A DNA stretch of 64,000 nt from Streptomyces venezuelae (GTDB lineage: Bacteria > Actinomycetota > Actinomycetes > Streptomycetales > Streptomycetaceae). The stretch lies in NCBI RefSeq assembly GCF_008642315.1, contig NZ_CP029192.1:4092001-4156000 (forward strand), in the 5' to 3' direction. The position numbers and the translations under genes are program-made. Below, piece after piece: positions 26,738-34,357 of the stretch. Every line of letters starts with the position of its first letter. Within the stretch, counting starts at the first letter, position 1. The notes below the pieces were generated by a model. That model was given only the letters and a program-made list of their open reading frames with translations, made no database searches and was not told the origin of the DNA.

Positions 26738-27042
26738 TGGCCAAGAAGAGCAAGATCGCGAAGAACGAGCAGCGGCGCGTGATCGTCGCGCGGTACGCGG
26801 CGAGGCGTGCGGAGCTGAAGGAACTCATCCGCAGGCCGGACACTCCGGATGCCGAACGACGGGCTGCCCGGCAGGAGTTGGCGCGCCAGCCGCGGGACGC
26901 GAGTCCGACACGGGTACGGAACCGGGACAGCGTCGACGGCCGCCCGCGCGGATACGTGGGGGCGTTCGGGCTGTCGAGGGTGAGGCTGCGTGAGCAAGCG
27001 CACGCCGGATTTCTCCCCGGGGTACGCAAGTCGTCCTGGTAG
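26737..27042 (+). CDS. rpsN: 30S ribosomal protein S14, zinc-free long form
   Basis: A 101-residue S14: [21 protein letters not shown], then [21 protein letters not shown] and [20 protein letters not shown]. It lacks the CxxC pairs of the short zinc S14. The ATG shares a base with the L28 stop, so it is coupled. With L28 it forms the forward arm of the divergent zinc-response group. Confidence 0.95.
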   Translation: MAKKSKIAKNEQRRVIVARYAARRAELKELIRRPDTPDAERRAARQELARQPRDASPTRVRNRDSVDGRPRGYVGAFGLSRVRLREQAHAGFLPGVRKSSW

Positions 27043-27109
27043 CTTGGCGCGCGATTCGGCCGGGCCACGACCGCCCGGCGCGACGCCGCGTCGGCTAGGG
27101 GGACTTCAA

Positions 27110-27649
27110 GTGCGTACGTACGTCCGTAGTGTCCGGGTTCTCGGTACGGCAGTAGCGGGGCTCGCCGCCGCGCTGGTGCTGAGCGGATGCGGGAGCGGCG
27201 GGGACGGGGACGGGGGCGGAGGTGGCGGCAAGAAGGACCGCGGCTCCTCCGACTCATCGGGCTCGTCCGGGTCGTCCGACGGGTCTGGTGGCGCTGGCGG
27301 CTCCGACGGGTCCGGCGGTGGATCGGGCTCCAAGGGTGGTGGCAGCCTGGAGGGTTCGTGGATCGCCACGTCCGGTGGGAAGCCGCTCGTCCTCGCGGTC
27401 AACGGGAAGACGGCGACGCTCCTCGGCGAGGACGTGCTGTGCAACGGCAACGTCGGCGGCGACGCGGGCTCGCGGACGCTCACCCTCAAGTGCCCGAAGG
27501 GCGACGGGGACCGTACGGCGGGCCGCGTCGAGTCCGTGAACGCCAAGTCGATGAAGGTCGCCTGGGGTGACGCGGGCACGGACGAGTTCCTGAAGACGGA
27601 GGGCGGCAAGCTGCCCGAGGGACTGCCCACCGGGCCGCCGCAGTCCTGA
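27110..27649 (+). CDS. secreted lipoprotein
   Basis: A 179-residue protein with a lipoprotein signal: basic VRTYVRSVRVLG, a hydrophobic stretch and lipobox LSGC at about residues 21-24, so the mature protein begins at Cys24 on the membrane surface. A long Gly/Ser/Asp linker follows to about residue 80, then a compact domain with two further cysteines (EDVLCNGNV, LTLKCPKG) that could pair. It ends in a Pro-rich tail. The GTG at 27110 follows AGGGGGA. The family is unassigned; no catalytic motif is seen. It ends before a hairpin shared with the convergent FUSC gene. Confidence 0.85.
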   Translation: MRTYVRSVRVLGTAVAGLAAALVLSGCGSGGDGDGGGGGGKKDRGSSDSSGSSGSSDGSGGAGGSDGSGGGSGSKGGGSLEGSWIATSGGKPLVLAVNGKTATLLGEDVLCNGNVGGDAGSRTLTLKCPKGDGDRTAGRVESVNAKSMKVAWGDAGTDEFLKTEGGKLPEGLPTGPPQS

Positions 27650-27680
27650 CGCCGCCGCGTCGCTGCCGTACCCACCCCCT

Positions 27681-29828
27681 TCAACGGGCCGCGGGACCCT
27701 CGGGGTTCCGCGGCCCGTCGTCGTCCGGGCGCTTCGTGGACGTGCCGTCGACCAGCATCGGCGGGGGCGAGGTGTCCATGGCGTCGGACAGCTCGTCGAG
27801 GGTCTCCAGGAGCAGGCCCGCGCCCCTGCGCACCACGCGGTCGGGGACGCCCTCGCCGTCCCACTCGTCCAGTGCGGTGCGGACCGCCTCCCACTTGGGC
27901 ACCCGGCGCTCGCGCAGCGCCTTCGCGCCCTGCTCCGTGGACTTGCGCAGCGCGTCGGCGAGGCGGGCCGCAGCGGGGACGGGGGTGTCACCGCGCTCCG
28001 GCAGGTGCGCCTCCATCAGCATGGCGACGCGGCCCAGTTGGGCGAGTACTTCCTCCGCGTCGGCGGCCGCGGCACGGGAGAGGCCGCGGTGGCGCACCGG
28101 CTCGTTCTTGGCCCGGTCGACGGCTTCCTGCCAGGCGACGCGCGCGTCCCGGGCGGCGAGCAGGGCCTCGCGCACGTCGGGGCAGGCCTTGCCGGCGGGG
28201 TGGGCGTAGCGGTCGACGACGGCGGCGGCGTAACGGCCGTCGGCGATCAGCCAGTCGGCGAGGTGGGTGCGGAGGCGGGGGGTCTCCCAGGCGGGGTAGA
28301 GCGCGTACGCGATCATTCCGAGCACGCCGCCGAGCAGGGTCAGGACGACGCGTTCGGGGACGGTCTGCGTCCACTGCTGGCCGCCCATGCCGAGCAGGAA
28401 GACGACGTACGCGGCCACGCAGGCCTGCGCCGCGACCTGGCCGGTGCGCATCAGCAGGTACATCATCCCGGCGCAGAGCACGGCGAGTGCGGCGGAGAGC
28501 CCCGTGCCGGGGTGGGCGAGCTGGACGAGCCCCGTGGCGAGGGCGACGCCGACGAGGGTGCCGCCGAAACGGGCGACCGCGCGGGAGTAGGTCTGGGAGA
28601 AGTCGGGCCGCATCACCATGACGGAGGCCATGGGCGCCCAGTAGCCGTGCCCGAGGGGCAGCCAGTGCCCGAGCAGGTACCCCGCGGCGGCCACGGCGGT
28701 GACCCGGATGGCGTGCCGGGTCACGGGCGACTCATGCCGCAACTCGGCCCGCACGGCCCGCATCGCGGCGGGGACCAGCGCGAAGAGGGTGGGACGCAGG
28801 AGGGGCGCGGGCGCCGTCCGGTCTGCTTCCGCACTCGGGCCGCCCGAGTTGCCCGCTGTTTCCAGGACGTCCTTCAGGAGTGCGCCCAAACGTGTGGCCG
28901 CGCGGTACGCCGGGCCCGTGAGGATCGCCCCCGTGTCCGGGGTCCGCAGCGCCGCCTGCGCCTCCGGGGGGATCCTGACCGGCTCGCCGTGCCGGATCGC
29001 CCGCGCCGCCGCGTCCAGGACCGCCCCGGCCGCCGCCAGGAGTTCCCGGACCCGGTCCCGCTCCTTGCCCTCCTCGGGCACGCCCACCGCCGGGTCCGCC
29101 AGGGAGGCGAGGACCGGGCGGATCCGTTCGGCGACGCCCCTCGCCCCGTGCAGCTCGGCGGGGCGCGTACGGGCCTGGCGCGCGGTGATCGTCGCCGCGT
29201 CGCGCGCCGCCATCAGGGGTTCGGGGTCGAACGCGGCCACCGGATCGTGGCGGAGGCGCCGCGCGTAGTCCGCCTCGGCCGCCAACGCGTCGGCCAGCGC
29301 GTCCCGGTGGGCGCCCCATCGGCGTACCGGGAAAAGGATGACAAGCGCCGCCTGCACGCAGCCACCCACGATCATCATCGCCGCGTGGCCCGCCGCCGCG
29401 ACGACCGACGTCGGAATCGTTACCGTCACCAGCATGATCGCCACGTTCGACGACGCGATGATGCCGACCGTGGGCCCCGCCGCCCAGCTCAGGCCCGCGA
29501 GGAACGTCCACAGGCAGAGCAGGGCGAGGAAGAGGAGCAGGTGGGAGCCGGTGAGGTAGCCGAGGAAGGTGGAGACGGCGAGGCTGGTGCCGGAGGCCAG
29601 CGCGAGCTCGGGACGCGGCCGCCAGCTGCGCTGGAACGTGGCGATGGCCGCCTGGAACGCGCCGAACGCGGAGCTCGCCGCCACCGCGGGACCGAACAGC
29701 GTGAGGCTGAGGCCGATGACGATCGCGAGGCCGGCGGCGCCGCGCAGGGCGACGAGGGGTTCCAGACGTTTGCGCTCGACGGTCAGACCCGCGCGAGCTG
29801 TCTCTTTCAGCGCGCGGAGCCAGGTCAC
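27681..29828 (-). CDS. FUSC family membrane protein (aromatic acid exporter type)
   Basis: A 715-residue protein of the FUSC/YccS-like family, implicated in export of aromatic or fatty acids. Two blocks of hydrophobic helices lie near residues 20-160 and 380-500: the first contains GLAIVIGLSLTLFGPAVAASSAFG and the second VTAVAAAGYLLGHWLPLGHGYWAP followed by the RPDFSQTYSRAVARFGGTLVG signature. Cytosolic Ala/Arg-rich domains lie between and after them. The GTG at 29828 has no ribosome site but a TATCAT lies six bases upstream, so it may be leaderless; an alternative start is 11 codons earlier. The substrate is unknown. Confidence 0.9.
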   Translation of the reverse strand: MTWLRALKETARAGLTVERKRLEPLVALRGAAGLAIVIGLSLTLFGPAVAASSAFGAFQAAIATFQRSWRPRPELALASGTSLAVSTFLGYLTGSHLLLFLALLCLWTFLAGLSWAAGPTVGIIASSNVAIMLVTVTIPTSVVAAAGHAAMMIVGGCVQAALVILFPVRRWGAHRDALADALAAEADYARRLRHDPVAAFDPEPLMAARDAATITARQARTRPAELHGARGVAERIRPVLASLADPAVGVPEEGKERDRVRELLAAAGAVLDAAARAIRHGEPVRIPPEAQAALRTPDTGAILTGPAYRAATRLGALLKDVLETAGNSGGPSAEADRTAPAPLLRPTLFALVPAAMRAVRAELRHESPVTRHAIRVTAVAAAGYLLGHWLPLGHGYWAPMASVMVMRPDFSQTYSRAVARFGGTLVGVALATGLVQLAHPGTGLSAALAVLCAGMMYLLMRTGQVAAQACVAAYVVFLLGMGGQQWTQTVPERVVLTLLGGVLGMIAYALYPAWETPRLRTHLADWLIADGRYAAAVVDRYAHPAGKACPDVREALLAARDARVAWQEAVDRAKNEPVRHRGLSRAAAADAEEVLAQLGRVAMLMEAHLPERGDTPVPAAARLADALRKSTEQGAKALRERRVPKWEAVRTALDEWDGEGVPDRVVRRGAGLLLETLDELSDAMDTSPPPMLVDGTSTKRPDDDGPRNPEGPAAR
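27684..27718. terminator. bidirectional hairpin terminator inside the end of the FUSC gene
   Basis: A 16-base stem with one G-T pair starts ACGGGCCGCGGGACCC, with loop TCG. It serves the lipoprotein gene ending at 27649 but lies within the last codons of the convergent FUSC gene. Confidence 0.7.
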
Positions 29829-29915
29829 TCTGTGATGATACGGGGCATATCGGACGGGCACGTCACGCGTTCGGAGACCACGACGTACGCCGCCACGAAC
29901 GAGCGGCCCGGCGAG

Positions 29916-31085
29916 TCAGGGCAGCGCCGGGCCCCCGCGCCGGTCGCGTGGCGTGACATGGGCGCGGTCGGCCGCCGCAGTGCCGTGGTGCCAGCCCTCC
30001 GCGTCCGTCACTCCCCGTACGCGCGCCGTGGTCGTCTCGGGGAACATCCGCTCCGTGTGGTCCGTGACGGCGACGTCGCGTGCGGCGAGGACGGGAAGCA
30101 GCGACGCCGCCTCCCGCGACTCCCCACCCGCTTCGGCCGCCGCCTCCCGCACCGCGTGCTCGCCCGCCTCGGCCAGGCGGCCGCCGATGCGGTGCGCGTA
30201 CGCCATCAGGAAGGCCTGCCGGAACGTCTTCGTACGCTTGCGGCCCGCGGCGCGCTGACCGGCCTCCGCCCTGGTCATCGCGGCGGTGCCCTGCACGAGC
30301 AGGGAGGTGTGGAGGAGCTCGACCGACTCCAGGTCGGAGTCGAAACCGACGACGGTCGAGAAGCCGTACGCCTCGCTCCACACCGCCCGGCAGTGGTTCG
30401 CGGCGGCGACGGCGTCGAGCAGGATCGCCTTCGCCGTCTCGTACGGGGCGTCCACACCGATCCGGCACGCGGTCGGGACGTCCTTCGCGTGCGTACGGGC
30501 CGCGAGCAGCGCCTCGTCGAGCGAGTGCCGCGCCATCAGCTCCTGCGCCTTGGCGGTGAGCGCCTCCGCCTCCTCCGGGTAACCGGTCGCCTCGGCCTTG
30601 GCGAGGAGGGCGCGGACACGGGTGAGCGCGCGGGGCTCGCCCTGGACCGGGCCGGGGACGGTGTCGCCGGGCGGCGGGCCGGCCGGTTCGATCGGGGGGA
30701 GGCGCAGGAGGAGCCGGTACAGCTGGAGGTGGACGGTGGCGCGGGTGAAGCGGTCCCGGTCGCGGACGGGCTCTCCGTGCGGCCCGAGGTCGGCGAGCTG
30801 GGCGGGCCAGCGGGGCGGCAGGTGGGCGTAGCGCGCGGTCTCGCCGCGGATGAGGTCCGCGACGAGGCGTACGTGCGGGTCGTCCAGGTCGCGGCGGACC
30901 AGGCGGATCACGTCGGCGGGCTGCCAGCCGTGCCGCCAGGCCCGGTGCAGGTACTCCTCGCCGCGTCGGCGCAGGTCGGCGTCCGTGTCGGGGGCGGCCG
31001 CGAGGAGGGACGCGCCGGTGTCCAGACCGTCGTCGCCGTCGCCGTAAAGCGCCGCCGCGAACGCTCTGTCGATCACCGAATCCAT
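29916..31085 (-). CDS. DUF2786 domain protein
   Basis: A 389-residue protein of unknown function. The DUF2786 block is LTRVRALLAKAEATGYPEEAEALTAKAQELMARHSLDEALLAA, near residues 153-196. An N-terminal helical part (GDDGLDTGASLLAAAPDTD, then DLRRRGEEYLHRAWRHGWQPADVIRLV) is typical of actinobacterial members. The C-terminal part (residues 215-350) is shared with relatives and holds several Cys/His residues, but no clear catalytic motif. No signal or transmembrane segment is present, so it is cytosolic. DUF2786 is also found in phage and DNA-linked proteins; I do not assign a role. Confidence 0.88.
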   Translation of the reverse strand: MDSVIDRAFAAALYGDGDDGLDTGASLLAAAPDTDADLRRRGEEYLHRAWRHGWQPADVIRLVRRDLDDPHVRLVADLIRGETARYAHLPPRWPAQLADLGPHGEPVRDRDRFTRATVHLQLYRLLLRLPPIEPAGPPPGDTVPGPVQGEPRALTRVRALLAKAEATGYPEEAEALTAKAQELMARHSLDEALLAARTHAKDVPTACRIGVDAPYETAKAILLDAVAAANHCRAVWSEAYGFSTVVGFDSDLESVELLHTSLLVQGTAAMTRAEAGQRAAGRKRTKTFRQAFLMAYAHRIGGRLAEAGEHAVREAAAEAGGESREAASLLPVLAARDVAVTDHTERMFPETTTARVRGVTDAEGWHHGTAAADRAHVTPRDRRGGPALP

Positions 31086-31128
31086 GGCATCAGGGTAGGT
31101 GCAGATCGCATGGCGAAAGCGCCCCCGG

Positions 31129-31159
31129 CCACTTCATCCACAGGCTGTGGATGAAGTGG
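31129..31159. terminator. 31-bp perfect odd palindrome between the nitrilase and DUF2786 genes
   Basis: Arms of 15 bp beginning CCACTTCATCCACAG are separated by one central G. In RNA it would fold as a long hairpin downstream of the nitrilase gene; as DNA it could be an operator in front of the DUF2786 gene (44 bp upstream of its start). Both readings are open. The rest of the gap is unremarkable. Confidence 0.6.
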
Positions 31160-31189
31160 ATGGACCGCGTACCGCCGCACCGCCGCACC

Positions 31190-32050
31190 TCAGCTGTCCC
31201 CGCCCTCGTCGATGAGCCGCCGCACCTCACGGTCCACCAGACCGAGCCGCGCCTCGGCCACGAGCGGTACGGCGCGGCGCTGTCTGCGCGCCTCGTGCAC
31301 GTCGATGTCGACCGTCACCAGTCCGGGCTCCCACTTCGGCGCCTGCGCGACGACCGTGCCGCGCGGGTCGACGACACGGGACCCGCCCCAGAAGGAGGCG
31401 CCGTTCTCGTTGCCGACGCGGTTCACGAAGACGACCCAGCACTGGAGCATGCGGGCGGTGTACGAGAGCAGTGTGTCCCAGTACAGGCCGGTGTCCATCG
31501 CCTCGGGGTCCAGGCTGGCCGCGCTGTTCGTCGGTACGACGATGACCTCGGCGCCGTCCTGCACGGCGAGCCACGGCAGCACGGGCTGCCAGGCGTCGTT
31601 GCAGATGAGGGTGGCGGCACGGCCGTGCCCGCCGGGCAGGTCGTACGCGCGCAGGTGCTGGCCCGGGCTGACATGCTTGCGTTCCTCCCACGCCAGGTAG
31701 TTGGGGAGGTACAGCTTCCGGTGCACGTGGTGGAGGCGGCCGCCCGAGTAGTACGCCGCGGTGTTGTACGCGCGCAGGCTGGTGTGCTCGTGGAGACCGA
31801 CCAAGACGTCCGGCGCGCCCGGAGCGCCCGGAGCGCCCGGAGCGGAGAGGGTCAGCAGGCGCGGGTCGTCCGTCGTGATGGACGTGTCCTTCTCCAGACC
31901 GCCCAGGTGGTAGCCGTGCAGGCTCAGCTCCGGGAAGACGACGAGGTCCGCGCCCTGGCTCGCGGCCTGGGCGATGTGGTCCCGCGCGGTGTCCAGGTTC
32001 CGGCCGACGTCTCCCAGGTCGCAGTCGGTCTGTGCCAGGGCGACTCGCAT
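31190..32050 (-). CDS. carbon-nitrogen hydrolase (nitrilase superfamily)
   Basis: A 286-residue amidase/nitrilase. The Glu-Lys-Cys triad is complete: Glu41 in VVFPELSL, Lys112 in HVHRKLYLPNY and Cys150 in TLICNDAWQP. MRVALAQTDCDLGDVGRNLD is the standard opening. A GAPGAPGAP tract at residues 72-80 sits in a surface loop. It probably hydrolyses an amide in the cytosol; no substrate is predicted, but ATP-independent amidohydrolase activity is expected. No strong ribosome site precedes the ATG. It appears to be transcribed alone. Confidence 0.93.
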   Translation of the reverse strand: MRVALAQTDCDLGDVGRNLDTARDHIAQAASQGADLVVFPELSLHGYHLGGLEKDTSITTDDPRLLTLSAPGAPGAPGAPDVLVGLHEHTSLRAYNTAAYYSGGRLHHVHRKLYLPNYLAWEERKHVSPGQHLRAYDLPGGHGRAATLICNDAWQPVLPWLAVQDGAEVIVVPTNSAASLDPEAMDTGLYWDTLLSYTARMLQCWVVFVNRVGNENGASFWGGSRVVDPRGTVVAQAPKWEPGLVTVDIDVHEARRQRRAVPLVAEARLGLVDREVRRLIDEGGDS

Positions 32051-32156
32051 GGGTCGAGCTTTGCAGCGGGGGGTCCGCCGCGCACGCGGGGGTCCTCCGG
32101 ACGGGGGCGGGGCGTGTGTTCCCTGCGACTGCCCGTGGCGGGTAGGAGCACCAACC

Positions 32157-32303
32157 CCGCCGCTTCGCGGCGGACGGTCCCCACCCACCCGCCCGTTCAC
32201 CCCGCACCGTCCAGTGGGAGTAGGGGCGCCGACACCGCCGCTTCGCGGCGGATGGTCCCCACCCACCCACCCGTTTGCCCCGCACCGTCCAGCGGGAGTA
32301 GGG
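32157..32303. repeat. two 78-bp tandem repeats in the nitrilase-polymerase gap
   Basis: Units start at 32157 and 32235, each opening with the hairpin CCGCCGCTTCGCGGCGG followed by GGTCCCCACCCACCC and ending near GGGAGTAGGG. The second copy has a few base changes and stops about 9 bp short. I recall similar sequence as a dispersed intergenic repeat in Streptomyces. The whole gap 32051-32506 holds no convincing gene. The divergent promoters for the nitrilase and polymerase genes must lie here, but I cannot pick them. Confidence 0.85.
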
Positions 32304-32506
32304 AACCCCACCGGGCCGCACCCGCGCACGAAACGGGAGGGGACGTGGGGGTATGTGCGCACGGAGCACCGAGCCAGCCATAGCGGCCGGAAATGTCGGG
32401 CGCGGCGCAGGGATGGCGAGTACGGACATACCCCCGCGGCCCCGCACCCAAGAACGAGCAACAGGCGCCCCCGCCCGATGTCAGTGGGGAGTGCAAGACT
32501 CGCCAC

Positions 32507-34246
32507 ATGGCTGGGCAGCGTTGGGTCGTCGGGGTTGCCGACGGAGGAGGAGCAGAGCTCGTCCCCCTCGGGGACGACGGCCTGCCCGCGAGCCCCGTCG
32601 TCCGCGAGCCCGACCTCGCCGAAGCAGTCCGCTCCCGCCCGGACGTCGACCGATGGGTCTGGCGGACCACCGCCGAGATCTACCCCCGCCTCCTCGCCGC
32701 CGGCGTCCGCGTGACCCGTTGCTACGACATCGAGGCCGCCGAGCTCCTCCTCCTGGGCCACGAGGGCCGCCTCGGCGAGCCCCGTTCCGCGGCCGCCGCA
32801 CTCGCCCGCCTCCGCCACACCCCCGTACCCCCGGATCCCCCACCCCGCGCCGCCGAGCCCGGCACGCAGGACTCCCTCTTCGAGCCGCGCCCCGGCGGCG
32901 CCCCCGTCACGGTCGACGAACTCGTCGAGATCCACGCCGAGCAGCAGCGAAGACACGACGCCACCGCACACCCCGGCCGGATGCGGCTGCTCACCGCGTC
33001 GGAGTCCGCGGGCATGCTGGTGGCCGCCGAGATGAACGCCGCCGGGCTGCCCTGGCGTGCCGACGTCCACCGCGGGCTCCTGAACGAACTGCTCGGCGAG
33101 CGGTACGCGGGCCGGGGCGAACCCCGCCGCCTCGCCGAGCTCGCCGACGAGGTGTCCGCGGCGTTCGGCCGCCGCGTCCGCCCGGACCTGGCCGCCGACG
33201 TGGTGAAGGCCTTCGCGCAGGCCGGCATCAGGGTGAAGTCGACGCGGCGCTGGGAGCTGGAGGGTCTCGACCACCCGGCGGTGAAGCCCCTGATCGAGTA
33301 CAAGAAGCTGTACCGGATCTGGACGGCCCACGGCTGGAGCTGGCTCCAGGACTGGGTGCACGACGGCCGCTTCCGCCCCGAGTACACCCCGGGCGGCACC
33401 GTCAGCGGCCGCTGGACGACCAACGGCGGCGGGGCGCTGCAGATCCCCAAGATCATCCGCAGGGCCGTCGTGGCCGACCCGGGCTGGCGGCTCGTCGTGG
33501 CCGACGCCGACCAGATGGAGCCGAGGGTCCTGGCCGCGATCTCCCGCGACCGGGGCCTGATGGAGGTGGCGGGCAGCGAGGAGGACCTGTACACCCGCCT
33601 GTCGGACCGCGCCTTCTCCGGCGACCGCGACCACGCGAAGATCGCGCTGCTGGGCGCGGTGTACGGCCAGACGTCGGGCGACGGCCTGAAGAACCTCGCC
33701 GCGCTGCGCCGCCGCTTCCCGCTGGCCGTGGCGTACGTGGACGACGCGGCGAAGGCGGGCGAGGAGGGCAGGCTCGTACGGACCTGGCTCGGCCGGACCA
33801 GTCCCCCGGCGGCGGGCGCGGGCGAGGACGACGAGGCGGGCATTCCACAGGAGGAGGCGCCGAGTCCGGGTTCCGGAACCGGAACCGGAATCGGGGGCGG
33901 ACTCGGGGGCGGCGACGGGGAGTTCGTTCCCGGGTACGCCTCCACCAACGCCCGCGCGCGCGGCCGCTTCACGCGCAACTTCGTCGTGCAGGGCAGCGCG
34001 GCGGACTGGGCACTGCTGATGCTGGCCGCCCTGCGGCGGACGATCGCGGAGGGCGGGCTGCGGGCCGAGCTCGTGTTCTTCCAGCACGACGAGGTCATCG
34101 TGCACTGCCCCGCCGAGGAGGCGGAGACGGTGGCGCTGGCCGTGCGCGAGGCGGGGGATCTCGCGGGCCGGATCGCGTTCGGGGAGACGCCGGTCCGCTT
34201 CCCGTTCACGACGGCGATCGTGGAGTGCTACGCGGACGCGAAGTGA
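32507..34246 (+). CDS. bifunctional 3'-5' exonuclease/DNA polymerase (family A, small actinobacterial form)
   Basis: A 579-residue family A polymerase found in many actinobacteria beside PolA. Motif A is VVADADQMEPR near 330-340, motif B is RDHAKIALLGAVYG near 374-387, and motif C is HDE at 527-529. TVSGRWTTNGGGALQIPKIIR precedes motif A, as in PolI. The N-terminal third corresponds to a 3'-5' exonuclease domain that lacks an obvious acidic DxE set, so proofreading is doubtful. There is no 5' nuclease domain. A Gly/Thr-rich insert lies near residues 450-475. It is presumably a repair polymerase. The start ATG is of the MAGQRWVVGV form. Confidence 0.9.
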   Translation: MAGQRWVVGVADGGGAELVPLGDDGLPASPVVREPDLAEAVRSRPDVDRWVWRTTAEIYPRLLAAGVRVTRCYDIEAAELLLLGHEGRLGEPRSAAAALARLRHTPVPPDPPPRAAEPGTQDSLFEPRPGGAPVTVDELVEIHAEQQRRHDATAHPGRMRLLTASESAGMLVAAEMNAAGLPWRADVHRGLLNELLGERYAGRGEPRRLAELADEVSAAFGRRVRPDLAADVVKAFAQAGIRVKSTRRWELEGLDHPAVKPLIEYKKLYRIWTAHGWSWLQDWVHDGRFRPEYTPGGTVSGRWTTNGGGALQIPKIIRRAVVADPGWRLVVADADQMEPRVLAAISRDRGLMEVAGSEEDLYTRLSDRAFSGDRDHAKIALLGAVYGQTSGDGLKNLAALRRRFPLAVAYVDDAAKAGEEGRLVRTWLGRTSPPAAGAGEDDEAGIPQEEAPSPGSGTGTGIGGGLGGGDGEFVPGYASTNARARGRFTRNFVVQGSAADWALLMLAALRRTIAEGGLRAELVFFQHDEVIVHCPAEEAETVALAVREAGDLAGRIAFGETPVRFPFTTAIVECYADAK

Positions 34247-34284
34247 GGCGGCGACGAACCTGGTCGCGTCGAACCCACTCTTGC

Positions 34285-34348
34285 GGGAGACAACTCGTAC
34301 GGGAGGCAACTCGTACGGGAACCCGCTCGTGCGGAAACCCGCTCGTGC
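34285..34348. repeat. four 16-bp tandem repeats between convergent genes
   Basis: Units start with GGGA (one has GGAA): GGGAGACAACTCGTAC, GGGAGGCAACTCGTAC, then two of the type GGGAACCCGCTCGTGC. A fifth start is seen at 34349. The first pair and the second pair differ by linked changes. It lies in the 111-bp gap between the polymerase gene and the SARP gene, where terminators are expected. Confidence 0.85.
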
Positions 34349-34357
34349 GGGAGCCAA

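Noticed and set aside
28005..31154. A 1049-codon plus-strand frame opposite the FUSC and DUF2786 genes
   Set aside because: It spans two real reverse genes and their gap, and has no domain signature or ribosome site.
31129..31159. DnaA boxes (TTGTCCACA-like) in the 31-bp palindrome
   Set aside because: CATCCACAG differs at two of the conserved positions, and there is no cluster of further boxes.
32051..34357. Upstream continuation of the nitrilase frame through the polymerase gene to over 1000 codons
   Set aside because: The nitrilase begins at its standard N-terminus MRVALAQTD; the extension is antisense to the polymerase gene and runs through intergenic repeats.
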